The notes beneath the pieces are model-generated. The model saw only the letters and a list, made by a program, of their open reading frames with translations. It did not search any database and had not been told where the DNA came from. Below are positions 1 through 11,206 of a stretch of 64,000 nt of DNA, in pieces. Location of the stretch: NCBI GenBank assembly GCA_029204225.1, contig CM055094.1, forward strand, positions 70,666,252-70,730,251. The letters are read 5' to 3'. Position numbers and translations under genes: made by a program. The DNA comes from Diphasiastrum complanatum. Lineage: Eukaryota; Streptophyta; Lycopodiopsida; Lycopodiales; Lycopodiaceae. Position 1 is the stretch's first letter. Every line of letters begins with the position of its first letter.

Positions 1-2
1 CT

Positions 3-1646
3 TTAGTAGATAGATTCAACAAAATCTACTAAAATCATAATGAATGTTACATACATCTTAGTTCCACTATTGTTAATTGTAGTAAATCCATGAATATCCG
101 AATGTACAAGTTGAAAAGGCTTTGTAGATCTAGATATAGATCTAGTATAGGGTTGTCTATGTGACTTTGACAAAGCACAAGACTCACAAACATGTTTGAT
201 GCCACTTAAGGAACTTGGAAGACCTATCACAATCTTCTTCCTAGCCATTACCTCCAATGACTTGAATTTGAGGTGTTCCATCTTTTTATGCCAAACCTCT
301 TGAATAGGTATTTGCTCTCTTGCAACACATCCAACTTGGTTAGCAATAACACAAGCATCTAGTTTGAACAACTTCCAATCAAGACATCCTTCCTTTTGAT
401 CAAACAAGCATTTCCATCAAACTCCACCTTGAGGCCTTTACTTAGCATTTGACTCACACTAAGCAAATTCTTGGTAATAGATGGAATAAACAAGACAACC
501 TCCAAATGAACATTCAAAATTGTAGACAACCTCCCTTGCCTTTTGCTTTTTGCAATCAAGATATCCTTCCTTTTGATTATACTAGAATCTCCATCAAACT
601 CAACTTTGAGGCCATTACTTAGCAGTTGACTCACACTAAGTAGATTCCTGGTAATAGATGGAATGAACAAAACATCATCCAAATGAACATTCCTATTTGT
701 AGAGAGAGAAATAGGAATTGTGCCAATCCCTTTGATTGCACACTCACCATCATTGGCCGTGTACATCGCCCTCTTGTCATCTCTGTATGCCAACAAAGAA
801 GTGAAGTACTCTTTGTGAAAGGTCATGTGTGAACTTGCTCCACTATCAATCCACCAAGGATCTAGATCTCCATCATTAGCAAGCACATACATGAAGACAT
901 CACAAAAGCATCATCATTTGCATCTTGAACATCCAAACCATCATCATCAAGAGTAAGATTACCTTGCTTGTCTCCTTGATCTCTCTTCTTCTTGTAGCAC
1001 TCACTTGAAAAGTGTCCTTTGATGCCACAATAGAAGCACTTGAGCTTTGATCTATCCTTCTTTTTGCCACTTGAAGAAGTATCCACTTGATACTGCCCTT
1101 TAGACCACTTACTTTGGTTTTGCCCTTGAATTTTCCCTTTGTGAACATAGCATCCTCTTGAAGTGTCGATGTAGATCCACCTCTTGCTTGAAGCTTATAT
1201 TCCTCACTAATCAAGATATCTTGAAAATCCATCAAACTTGGCAAAGTCTTTTGAATAGCAATACTTTGAACAATGTTAGCATGAGAATCCAACAAGCTTG
1301 AATAATCTCTCCTTCCTTAATGCTTTCATCAACGCAAGCTAACTCATCATTCAAAGCTTTCATTCTCAAACTTTTTTCATTCTTTTGCAAACAAGAAAAG
1401 ATTTGCCATCTTAGAGTCAACACTCTAGAAGTAGACTTGGATTCATAAAGCTTCTTCAATGAATTCCAAGCTCTTGTCATACCTCATTTGATCTTGTTGC
1501 ATTGCTGGTCTCTCCTCTAGACCTACAACAATATACAAAACATCATTCATTTCAAGAAGTGACTCCATCCTCACTTTCCACAATGAATAATTACTTGAGG
1601 TAAGCCTATCATTGGCTTCCAACATGACTCCAATTGAGGTTGCCAT
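3..1646 (-). pseudogene. Copia gag-protease-integrase fragment, family A
   Basis: Gag starts at 1646 with MATSIGVMLEANDRLTSSNY, the start shared by all family A copies. It is broken into frames (1646-1443, 1480-1232, 1295-900). A CCHC zinc knuckle (CFYCGIKGHFSSEC) lies near 1040-1000. The protease motif WWIDSGASSHM begins near 850, with the catalytic DSG intact. The pre-integrase region follows, with an HX4H plus CX2C zinc finger (WHKKMEH, then CESC) and the first integrase aspartate in LVHSDIHGF near 90. Function by family: packaging, polyprotein cleavage and integration of a copia element. The protease-side ORF contains a direct duplication offset by 177 bases. Frameshifts make it non-functional. 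Confidence 0.85.
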
Positions 1647-2144
1647 GTAGCAGTTACCTGATATTCTCCTTCAACCTGTTTTAATGCACAAAGCAATCCT
1701 TTGAACAACAAAAAATGCTTTCAAAAGAAATCACCAAGATTTGAAACTATCTCAAAAATTATCTTCTAGCACTTATACCAAGCAAATCAACACATAGAAT
1801 CATGGAATCTTGATCAACCTATGATCTATCCTCAATCTAATGACTTTTGCCACTTCCTAAGATTGAAACACACTCAAATGAAGTCCATCAACCTCACTAT
1901 CTAGAGATCCAATCAAAATTAGGGTTTTGACAATCCAAAAATTGGCCAAATCCATTATGTGATCACAGAAAATTGGAATTGATCAAGTACTTAGACCTAT
2001 ATAGTGTTTTGATCTACAAAAGATCCAATCTACAAAAGCAAGAAACTCGATTCTGGTGTAGAATCCTCTCTAGCAAGCTCTAGACTTGATATCTTCACCA
2101 AATCATTGATAGATCTTATTTACTCCTTCAAATCTGAAACACAA

Positions 2145-2156
2145 GCTCTGATACCA
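2145..2156 (-). other. Primer binding site, initiator tRNA-Met type
   Basis: Read on the minus strand the bases are TGGTATCAGAGC, complementary to the 3' end of plant initiator tRNA-Met. It directly follows the LTR, which fixes both the LTR boundary and the element's orientation. Confidence 0.85.
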
Positions 2157-2711
2157 TGTGAAGCAATTTAGATCCTTAAGATCCAATCCACTTAAATGAT
2201 CTTTGGTTAGAAAGAGAAATACACCACCAATCTCACCAATGTAAAAAAATCAGCATCTACACACAAAATGAGATACAAACACTAATAGAACTTGATCAAA
2301 CTTGATTGAAATGATAAAATACTATTGCTGTCCATACAAAACTAGAAAGCTACTATATTTCACACGTGTGGATCCGAAAATAGCAAATATAGATCATTCT
2401 ACACATAGAATTGCAAGCAATCACCAAGATAGTGCACCAATGGATAGTAGAACCCAAGAGGACCATGTATAAGCATGAAATGAGATAGAGAAGAGAGAAG
2501 ATCCTTTTATAATAGGTCCAAACCCTATTTGGCCAGCTGGCTTTCCGTCCAAAATGCAAACCATACTATTTCTGAGTCTAGATTCAATGTACGCAACATT
2601 TAGACTAATGAACTTTGAAAAGTCAATCTCTAAGTCTAAAACAAGTTTTGGCCTCAATATGCCAAATATGGAAATATAGCAAATATGGTAAAACTAGTTG
2701 AATCTTTCACA
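2157..2711 (-). repeat. 5' LTR of family A copia copy 1
   Basis: About 555 bases, bounded TGTGAAGC...TTTCACA on the plus strand, which gives TG...CA ends when read on the minus strand. The same LTR recurs at 7404-8034 (minus) and 14899-15537 (plus), and a diverged relative lies at 59678-60257. The right edge is inferred from the shared terminal motif. No partner LTR is present, so no target-site duplication can be tested. Confidence 0.8.
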
Positions 2712-3986
2712 TAGTATGGGTACAATTGTGAAGCATATCAATGATCTCATGTATAAGGAAACAAGAGGCATGTTGAAGATTCTCTTCTAGAATGTTATCA
2801 ATGATGCAATGATGTGCACGGAGCATGCTGGCTGGAAGTTTTTTGTAGTTGAAAATGATTGTCATTATCATTTTCGTATGCTTTGTGTCTTTGATTACCA
2901 GTGGTTTATAGAACTTGAATATCTCACAATTTAGTTAAAGAATCATGTTTGGAGAGTATTCTTAAAATCCGGTATTTTCCTATTGGGAAAGATTTTGGAA
3001 TTATTCTTATTTCTTTTCGCGAGTTATGTTGAACATATAGCCACTATCATGTAAATGATTAAGTATGATTTTGGATTCCAGAGAATTATGATTAACAAAT
3101 CATATGAATCTAATAAATACTTAATTTTTGTCAGAGGAATATAAGGAATTGTGATGATTCTTAAGTGTGATGATTAATTCTTGATCGATTAATCGAGTAA
3201 GAATTCAGACCAAGGTTTTGAATTTCTCTACTCCAGTATTTTATTGCGAGCTTATAAATCTCACAGACATTCTCACAAGATAAGTACTTTATTTGTGGAG
3301 AATTTAATTTATCTAGTGGATGCTATTCTGCTACAGTTTATGGTCTGCAGATGCTTGAGTACAGTTTTTCCTTTCGATTAGATCTCCATATATCCTAGGG
3401 ACAAGCAAATCTATTAAGATGAATGATTGCTATTTTTTCTTGCATATGATGCTTGAAATAGGGCTAACTAGCTCATGAGAGTATCTAGCATACTCAGAGT
3501 TGAGTTTTAATCATTTTATATCTTAATCATTCTCCTAGAGATTCTAGTTGGATGAATTATCATATCTTAGAATTGGATTCTAAGGATAGTGGTACTTGGA
3601 AGCTTTTTATGAATTGTCTGCCAGAGTTTGTAGATAATTTCATAATGTAATTATTATTTTTCTTCAACTTTAATCTCCTAAGTTAGGGAATATTTCACTC
3701 AGTGGTTCATGTAAGTGTTTTACATGAAAGTGATGTTACTAACTCGTGTGAGTGTAAGTCAGCTGAGAAAATATATCTTTTTGTGTAATTTTCAGACCAG
3801 AGTTTGTACTCTAGAGCAAAAATTAACGGTTAAAAACAATTTTTTCTTTGAGTACATGTTTGATAAGTAAGTTTGATCAAGGATAAAAAATTTCTAGGTT
3901 AATATTGAAAGTTAAAGGAACTGTTCCTATAATTCTTTCCTGTTTTGAGGAGCTTCTAAGGATAGAAGCAGTTTAAGGAGGGAAGA
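2712..3986. other. Intergenic DNA, no gene recognised
   Basis: AT-rich sequence with stops in every frame and no ORF of interest. A purine run at 3975-3986 (AAGGAGGGAAGA) just before the next LTR looks like a polypurine tract, so part of this stretch may be the decayed 3' interior of a gypsy element. Confidence 0.4.
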
Positions 3987-3987
3987 A

Positions 3988-4463
3988 TATAATGGTCATA
4001 TTTGGTTAAGGACCTGGAATAGTCCTAATATGGGAGACCGGCCCTCCAGTGTTTGAGATTATTGGTCACGCAGAGATTTAATTCCAAGTCAAGGCCTATT
4101 TGTGACTAATTACCTTGAGAGGACCCAAACACTTTAATTGAGACATATGGAGTATTGCATATACATCTGACAAAGATAGGCAAGAGGACTGCATGAAGAG
4201 ATGTGACCTTTTTATAGTTGACATGCATGATGATTGCATGGGTTCATGCACAGGCTCTACTCTCTATATAATGAGGTAGAGATTCTCCCGTCAATATATT
4301 GGATTTAGGTTACAAGTTTCTATCTTCTCCTCTTGTTTCACATGGCATGGCTTGGGGGCTAGATCCAGGTTTGATCTAGGATTGGTTAGGCGATTTGGCT
4401 CCATAGTCTCTCCCATTGTTTCTCCTATCCTCATCTTAGGGGTTATTCCTTAGGGTCATGACA
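3988..4463 (+). repeat. Probable LTR of a separate LTR retrotransposon
   Basis: The 3' boundary is set by a primer-binding-like TGGTATAAGAGC at 4465-4476, and the 5' boundary by the polypurine run ending at 3986. A TATA-like stretch (CTCTATATAATG) near 4261-4272 sits where an LTR promoter would be. With a polypurine tract on one side and a primer site on the other it could be a solo or recombined LTR. No second copy was found in the window, so the boundaries are provisional. Confidence 0.5.
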
Positions 4464-4476
4464 TTGGTATAAGAGC

Positions 4477-6190
4477 AAGGTTGTGGACCAAAAAGTGCCA
4501 TGTTATGCATCGGGTTTTGTTACTTGAATGACCCTTGTGGGTTTTGGGTAGATTTTGGCTTGTTTTGCATGTGAGGGGAGCCTTTAATGGAATTGGATTT
4601 TTTCTTCATTGGGCTACTCTTCCGGTAACTGCATGGAAAATTGCTAGATCTACTAGTTGGTAACCATGAGTACAACCTATATCGATTCAAAAGGACGATT
4701 TTCAAGAATCTGACTAGATCGATGAGGGAGAATGAATTATTGATCTTCTGGGCCATAACCAAGATTGAGTAGGACGATATAAATTTTGCTATCCTAACAG
4801 ACTGTCTATGAATTGGTTCATAGATTTAGGATGCCAGCAAGATATTCATTCCTCATGGGTTACCTTTCCAAAATGGTACCCAGTCAAAGAAAATTTAATT
4901 TTGCTGGTACTGTGTGTTTGGTGGTGACTAAACTTTGGAAGCTAAGTTCTTCCCAGATTGAAAGTTAAAATTGAATTTATCCTTTTCTGTTGAATTAAAA
5001 CCGTCAAACAATACAAAATGGCCAAATAGAATAATTGATGACAAAACTCTTAATTTGAGCAGTAAAATCTTATTTGGATATAGTTGAAGAGTTATTGAAA
5101 TCCTATTGGTAGGATTTCCATTCATGTTATTTTGTATTATGGTTTGAATAGTTTTTTAATATTGACGGAGTAATGCCAAACTAGTCAATAAAAAGAAAAA
5201 CGGTCCAATTATATTGGAAAAAATGTAAATAATAGGAACTGATCTTGGATTTCATTTTCGGTTAAATCCTATGGTGAATCATATGCAAAAGATTAGCCTA
5301 GTACTATTTTTCAGACTAGTAGGTGACTTTTGTATGTCAATTGATTAACCTAGGTATAGGATAGAAATGAAACTGTTCTGACTTTTTTCCTACAATAATT
5401 CATTTTTTAACATTTACTAATGTCTTTATATCTTCATTGTACCTTAGTTGAAAGATGTTCAGTGGACTGGATTCTAAGGGGGAGAGAATAGTGGACATCA
5501 GTGGTAATAAGTTTGAATGGAAAATGTATTTCGCGGTTACGATTTTTGTAATCCCTGTAGATAATTGCTTAATACCATATATTAATTTTCTGGATTGAAT
5601 TCATTTAGTTGAGTTCATAACTGATATCTTTGTAACCATTGAATTATCCAAAGTTTTGGATGTCAATTGTGATGTTAGAAGTGGAATCTGGTACGTGGAT
5701 TACATTGAATTTGTTAGTTGGCAGAAGTTTGTCCCTAAATTTGATGCATCAGTAGGGTTTTGAAGCTTATCACTAACTTGGAAGGATTAGAATTGATGTT
5801 GAACCGTGTTAATTCTTCTCTTTAAATCACATGATCAGGTGTAAATTTGTGGTTTTTGGAAACAAGAGATAATATACTATATGGATTATATGACAGCTAG
5901 ATGATCAATGGATCTCTAGAATATTAGATGAGGCGATTAAGGGTTTTCTGGAAGGAAAAGTTGATGGTATGGGACATCAGTAATTTTGGAAAAGATATTC
6001 TAGGACCGGAAAGATTTGATGATCAATGGTACATTTTGGTATCTAGTCACGATATGGAGAAAAGAAAACAATTCGATCAAATGTGGGGTATTTTGGAAAA
6101 TTTTGATATTTAATTATCCTACAAAAAAACAAAGGATTAGGGCCGGCTCCCTCCTCACAGCCACCATATGCACTTCTGAGTGATATATTG
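4477..6190. other. Decayed sequence without recognisable genes
   Basis: Possibly the degenerate interior of the element whose LTR ends at 4463. Short ORFs at 4520-4762, 4928-5125 and 5928-6113 show no family signature. A purine-rich AAGGGGGAGAGAAT at about 5477-5490 resembles another polypurine tract but has no supporting LTR. Confidence 0.35.
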
Positions 6191-6194
6191 AAGT

Positions 6195-7306
6195 TGAGTA
6201 GGATTTATGCCACAAGATGGTTGAGTCGTCAAACTGCGATAAAATGCATATGTGATGTTCTACAACCTGTGATTCATGCTATAAAAAGTGAATTTTACAA
6301 AATTTCAAAAAAAAGATGAAGTTCGCAAAAAGATACGGTTTTCGTCGACGAAATTGCCCAAGATGTTGTTGAAAACGATTTGGAAGCAGCCTTGGCATCT
6401 ACAAGTAAGTTGAAGAAGGTGTTTCAGGCTGCTACAAGCAAAAAGCTTCTAGAAAGGTTATGCAACTTCAAATATATATATGTCCTACATTTACTTCAAC
6501 AAGACTATGTGATAGTTGGAGCAATCTTAGGAATTGTTTCTAATGAGATTGCTTTGATTGAAGACAAGTTTATTGAAGACCCTCCTACAAATTTCACCAT
6601 TGAAACATATGATAGTAAAGGGTATGCAATCTTACCAGATTATGGACCTGAAAATGGTTATATCTGAAGGTTACAAAATTCCCTACAAGGGAATATGTAT
6701 TATGATATAGAAATCAATAGGTCTGTTGTGGGTGATGACTTAGAAGAAACGATTGACTTCCAAAAGTCCTTTTCTCGTGCTATAGTTGAGAGTTTGTCAA
6801 ATCAGTTCAAAGATAAAGGCCATTTGAGTTCTTTCAAGGCACTATCTCCTACCACCATATAAAGATGCATGGGAGAAATGAGCAAATATGGTTATCAAAA
6901 GATCAAATCCTTTCGTGATTTTTATGGGATTTCAAAAGTTGATGCGGCTATAAATGTGATTCCTCCACTCATCAATATGGAAGAGGTGAGACGGGATTCA
7001 AGAATATAAAGCATTCAAAATTCAAGCAACAACTGAATGGATTGGCCGATTTTTCATGATACATCAGCCATCATTGGCTCAAATCAGCAGTTTCATGAGA
7101 AATATAAAGGATTGTACACATTGATTTGCATCGCAGTAGTGTACCAATTCGGCTGCTTGTGAAAGAGGCTTTAGCAGACTCAATCTAATCAAAGATAGAA
7201 AAAGAAATAAGATTGAATCCATAGATGCCTGTATTTCCATTGAGGGAAGCAATGACCTAGATTCAACTCTTGGTCGAGATCGGCTGAGTATAGGCACATT
7301 TTTTTG
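6195..7306 (+). pseudogene. hAT-like transposase, KIAA1586/ZNF862-type, C-terminal part
   Basis: Fragments in several frames read in hAT order. A RWLSRQ segment lies near 6220. The longest open stretch is 6380-6667, with LASTSKLKKVFQAATSK and a YVLHLLQQD segment. The dimerisation region near 7140-7250 contains NSAACERGFSRLN followed by ISIEG. The last motif is diagnostic of the hAT C-terminal domain, and the ISIEG ending is typical of the KIAA1586/ZNF862 group. In-frame stops (after 6664, near 6860 and 7007) and frame changes show it is dead. The N-terminal zinc finger and first catalytic residues are absent. No terminal inverted repeats were found. A second hAT of the same group lies on the minus strand at 48.5-49.8 kb. 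Confidence 0.75.
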
Positions 7307-7403
7307 AACTCAAATGATAAGTTGATGTAAAGTTTGTTGTCTACATTTTGGTAAGTTACAAATTTATATACTTTTTCAAGCTTATCATTTTTATTTCTAT
7401 CTT

Positions 7404-8034
7404 CTTAAGATCCAATCCACTTAAATGATCTTTGGTTAGAAAGAGAAATCCACCACCAATTTCACCAATGTAGAAAAATCAGCATCTACACACAAAATGA
7501 GATACAAACACTAATAAAACTTGATCAAACTTGATTGAAATGATAAAGTACCGTTGCTGTCCATCCAAAACTAGCAAGCTATTGTATTTCACACGTGTGG
7601 ATCCCAGATTAGCAAATATAGATCATTCTACACATAGAATTGCAAGCAATCACCAAGATAGTGCACCAATGGATAGTAGAACCCAAGAGAACCATGTATA
7701 AGCATGAAATGAGATAGAGAAGAGAGAAGATCACTCTGTCTACAAGTTACATTCTTTTATAGTAGGTCCAAACCCTATTTGGCCACTTGGCCTTCCCTCC
7801 AAAATGCAAACCCTACTATTTTTGGGTCTAAATTGAATGTACCCAATTATTCAAATTTGAATCTACTCAAACTCGCATTCTAACTTTCCCACACTTTCAA
7901 AATGTGTTGATTCAAATGACATTTAGAATAATGAACTTTGAAAAGTCAATATCTAAGTCAAAAACAAGTTTTGGCCTCAATATGCCAAATATGGAAATAT
8001 AGCAAATATGATGAAACTCGTTGAATCTTTCACA
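7404..8034 (-). repeat. 3' LTR of family A copia copy 2 (end-truncated)
   Basis: About 630 bases matching the LTR at 2157-2711. The boundary at 8034 is sharp (TTTCACA), immediately next to the stop codon of the pol ORF at 8036. At the other end it begins at CTTAAGATCC and lacks the final 19 or so bases present in copy 1, so it has been clipped at about 7404 against hAT-flanking DNA. Confidence 0.8.
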
Positions 8035-8035
8035 C

Positions 8036-10339
8036 TCACTCTTCAACTAGTTTTAGCATAGACTTTGATAGTACTCGAAGTGAAGACCTATGCTTCATGA
8101 ACAAGTCCTTTCCCAATGCTTTGGTGAAGATATCAGTTACACATTCCCTTGAAGACACATGTTGAAGCTCCACCTCCTTTGCAATGACTTGCTCCCTCAC
8201 AAAGTGATATTCTATCTCAATATGCTTGCTCCTAGCATGAAAAATAGGATTGGATGCCAATATTTGGGCTGATTGATTGTCACGAAATATGATTGGGCTC
8301 TCTGAAAAATCCAGCAAGTGAAGATCCTTGATCATCCTCTTGATCAATACCATCTCCTTTGTGCGATGTGTAAGAGCTTTGTACTCGGCCTCACTAGATG
8401 ACAATGAGATAGTGGCTTGTTTCTTTGACATCCATGATATAGCTCCATCACCTATGAAAATACAATGACCACTAATGGATTTCCTATCCATTACATCTCC
8501 AACAAAGTTCGAATTTGAAAATCCAAAAAGATTAGGTGATGATCGCTCATACAAAATGCCAAAATCTCGAGTTCCAATGATGTACCTCAAAACTCGCTTT
8601 CCTAGCTTCCAATGCTCTTCACTAGGATCTTGCATGAATTGAATCAATCTTCCAATACAATAGCTTAGATTTGGTCTAGTAATGGTTAGATAGATGAGTG
8701 AACCAACTAGCTTCCTATAGAGAGTAATGTCCTCTTTGGATCTTTCATTACCTCTTATAGTTAGCTTTACATGAGACTCCATAGGTGTATCAATAGCTTT
8801 TGTATCTACCATATGAAATCTTTCTATAATAGAATTAGCATATTTATCTTGAAAAATGAAAGTAGATTGGAAAGATCTAATGACTTCTATTCCCAAGATG
8901 TAATGCAAATTACCAAGATCATGCACCTCAAACTCCTTCTTAAGAGCATTCTTGATATCCTCCACATCTTGATTATCTCCACCACTCAAGATGATATCAT
9001 CCACATAGATTAGCAAGATGATAACATCATTTTCAGAAAACCTATAATAAAGTGAATGATCATACTCACTCATAACAAAGCCTTGAGAGAGTAGAAAAGT
9101 GTTAAGCTTAGCATACCCTTAAGGCCATACAAACTCTTTTGTAGAAGACACACATGCTTTGGCTTTGTTGATGAAATGTAGCTCTCAGGCTGCTCCATGT
9201 ACACTTCTTCCTCAAGATCACCATTCAAGAATGCATTTGAAATGTCCATTTGCCATAGATCCCATCCATAAAGTGTGGCAAGTGAAATGATAACTCAAAT
9301 GCTTACCATCTTTGTCACGGGTGAAAAGGTCTCATCATAGTCAATCTGTTGTTGTTGTGCATGTCCTTTTGCCACTAACCTTGTCTTGTACTTGTTGATA
9401 GATTCATATTGGTTCGTCTTCACCTTGAAGAAACATTTGCATCCAATAGCTTTCTTGTCCTTAGGCAACTCCACCAATATCCATGTTCCATTCTTCATAA
9501 GAGCTTGATACTCAAGATCCATTGCTTGGATCCACTCCTCTTCTTTCCTTGCTTTATCTGCACTTGCAGGCTCATCCAAAGAGGTTAGGAAAGCAACATA
9601 ATTTCCAAAAACTACTTGCTTACTCTTTTGATCATATGTGAGCCTTGAAGGTACTTGTCTTTCTCTTGATGTTCTCCTTGGATTTTTCACTTGATGAAGG
9701 TCCATCATCATCACCATCCAAAGTAGGATCCTTCTCATCAACATCAAGAATGTTAGATCCATCCAAACTAACATCAATCATGCTTGACTCGACACTTTTC
9801 GAATGTTCCCCTCATAAAAAATGACATCTCTACCAACAATCACTTTGTTAGTAGAAGGAATGTAAACCTTGTAGGCTTTACTCACCTCACTATATCCAAC
9901 AAAAATAACAAAAATACCTCTTCTTGAAGATGGATCCTCCTTGGTCCTATCATCAAGAGTAATGTTGACATAGCATGTGCATCCAAAGGTTCTTAGAAAG
10001 TTGACACTCGGCCTCCGGTTGAATAGCATCTTAAAAGGTGTCCTTCCATCCAAAATAGCACTCGGCCACCTATTGCACAAGAAATTGGCACACAACAAAG
10101 CTTTAGCACTTTCACATAAAGTCCTATTCTTCCTTTTAGCCACTCCATTTTGTTGTGGGGTCCTTGATGTTGTATACTCCCTCTTGATCCGATGCTCATC
10201 ACAAAAGGCCTTAAACTTGGTAGATATGTACTCACCACCATTGTCAGTCCGCAAGCACTTGATCTTTGTGGAAAATTGGTTCTCCCTTGCATTCTTGAAC
10301 TTGATAAAGAAATTATACACTTCATCCTTGCTCTTTACA
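8036..10339 (-). pseudogene. Copia pol fragment: integrase core, reverse transcriptase, RNase H
   Basis: On the minus strand the order is integrase (10320-9778), reverse transcriptase N-part (9777-9295), then reverse transcriptase and RNase H (9073-8036, 345 residues open). Integrase has CLRTDNGGEY and PQQNGVAKRKNRTL; family A elsewhere reads GVAERKNRT, so the catalytic glutamate is lysine here. Reverse transcriptase retains the YVDD box (LLIYVDDIILSG, near 9000). RNase H carries SSSEAEYKAL near 8400 and the ENK-type target-site tail ends in KLVEE. Stops separate the three parts. The 5' side is cut inside integrase at about 10339, where copies 1 and 7 continue into CTTTAGTAGATAG. Function by family: cDNA synthesis and insertion. 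Confidence 0.9.
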
Positions 10340-10977
10340 ACCTAAATTTTTTCACAATTTTGCCTTAGACAATTTGTTTTAATAGGATTTTTGGACATTT
10401 TTTTAACTATTGTAGGATTCACGAGGCTATTTATAGTATGACTCCAAAGAGGTTTCCCGACCATCGACTGAGATATATACTCGAAAGAACTACTCTCAGC
10501 ACTGACTGAGATCACAACCGCCTTAGCAGAAGCGAGTTAATTTCTTATTATAAGGATAATATGCAAAATGGTGCTATCTTATTATAAGTACAATATCACA
10601 ATAATAAGTCTTCAGACAAAATCGAACTAACACAACTGCATTAGGAAGGCACCATGCAACTGGCAATTCTACACCTTAGTGACACGGGATAGCACACACT
10701 TATACTCGCAATGTGATGTACGCGATCTTCTGCGTTTATTACACAGATTTGGCTATTACTGAAGAAGCAATTCTTCGGACTCCAGAATCTGGAGTACAGA
10801 TATACACGATACGTGACGTAGATTTTAAAAGCGGGCATAGCTCCTGATACTGCTAATGCTGGCTGGCCATTCCGACGGTTGCATGTCAGCGTGCATCCAC
10901 GATCGCAGTTGCCTTCAACTGCCTTCAACTAGTTGCCCAGATCCCGAATCGTTGGAATAGGCCTCGAGCCATTACAC

Positions 10978-11061
10978 GGAAATGGGTTGGCTCAGCTGGC
11001 TAACTTGGCATCCAAAGTTTCTTTGGTCTCAGGTTTGAGCCTCCCCTTGGAAACCAAGAAG
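10978..11061 (+). mobile_element. tRNA-like SINE, copy 1
   Basis: 84 bases between direct repeats CATTACAC at 10970-10977 and 11062-11069. An A-box-like TGGCTCAGCTGG and a B-box-like GGTTTGAGCC are spaced as in a tRNA gene. The inverted-duplication partner near 47430 lacks these bases, so the site is filled here and empty there. It is diverged from the 87-bp copies at 48307-48393 and 54350-54436 but shares the same start and end segments. Confidence 0.7.
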
Positions 11062-11206
11062 CATTACACAAAAATTGGAATTATAAGTGGAATAGGCCTC
11101 CTGCAAAATCAAACCTTGAATTGCCAATAACTTGAGCCATTAACTTGTCGACATTCCTTTGACTTGTTGTGGTTCAACTAGGGAGTTTTGCAAATGAGGT
11201 TTTTCG

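Larger units (their letters stand above)
1..2711 (-). mobile_element. Ty1/copia retrotransposon, family A copy 1 (5' part)
   Basis: The element lies on the minus strand and runs off the left edge of the window. In its own direction it has a 5' LTR, a primer binding site, a leader of about 500 bases, gag, protease and the start of integrase. The order gag-protease-integrase, with integrase before any reverse transcriptase, is that of Ty1/copia. Several frame changes show that it is dead. Related copies lie at 7.4-10.3, 14.9-17.0, 35.9-36.3, 55.3-60.6 and 62.9-63.8 kb. Confidence 0.9.

Noticed and set aside
9977-10345. Plus-strand ORF of 122 codons
   Set aside because: Antisense shadow of the copia integrase.
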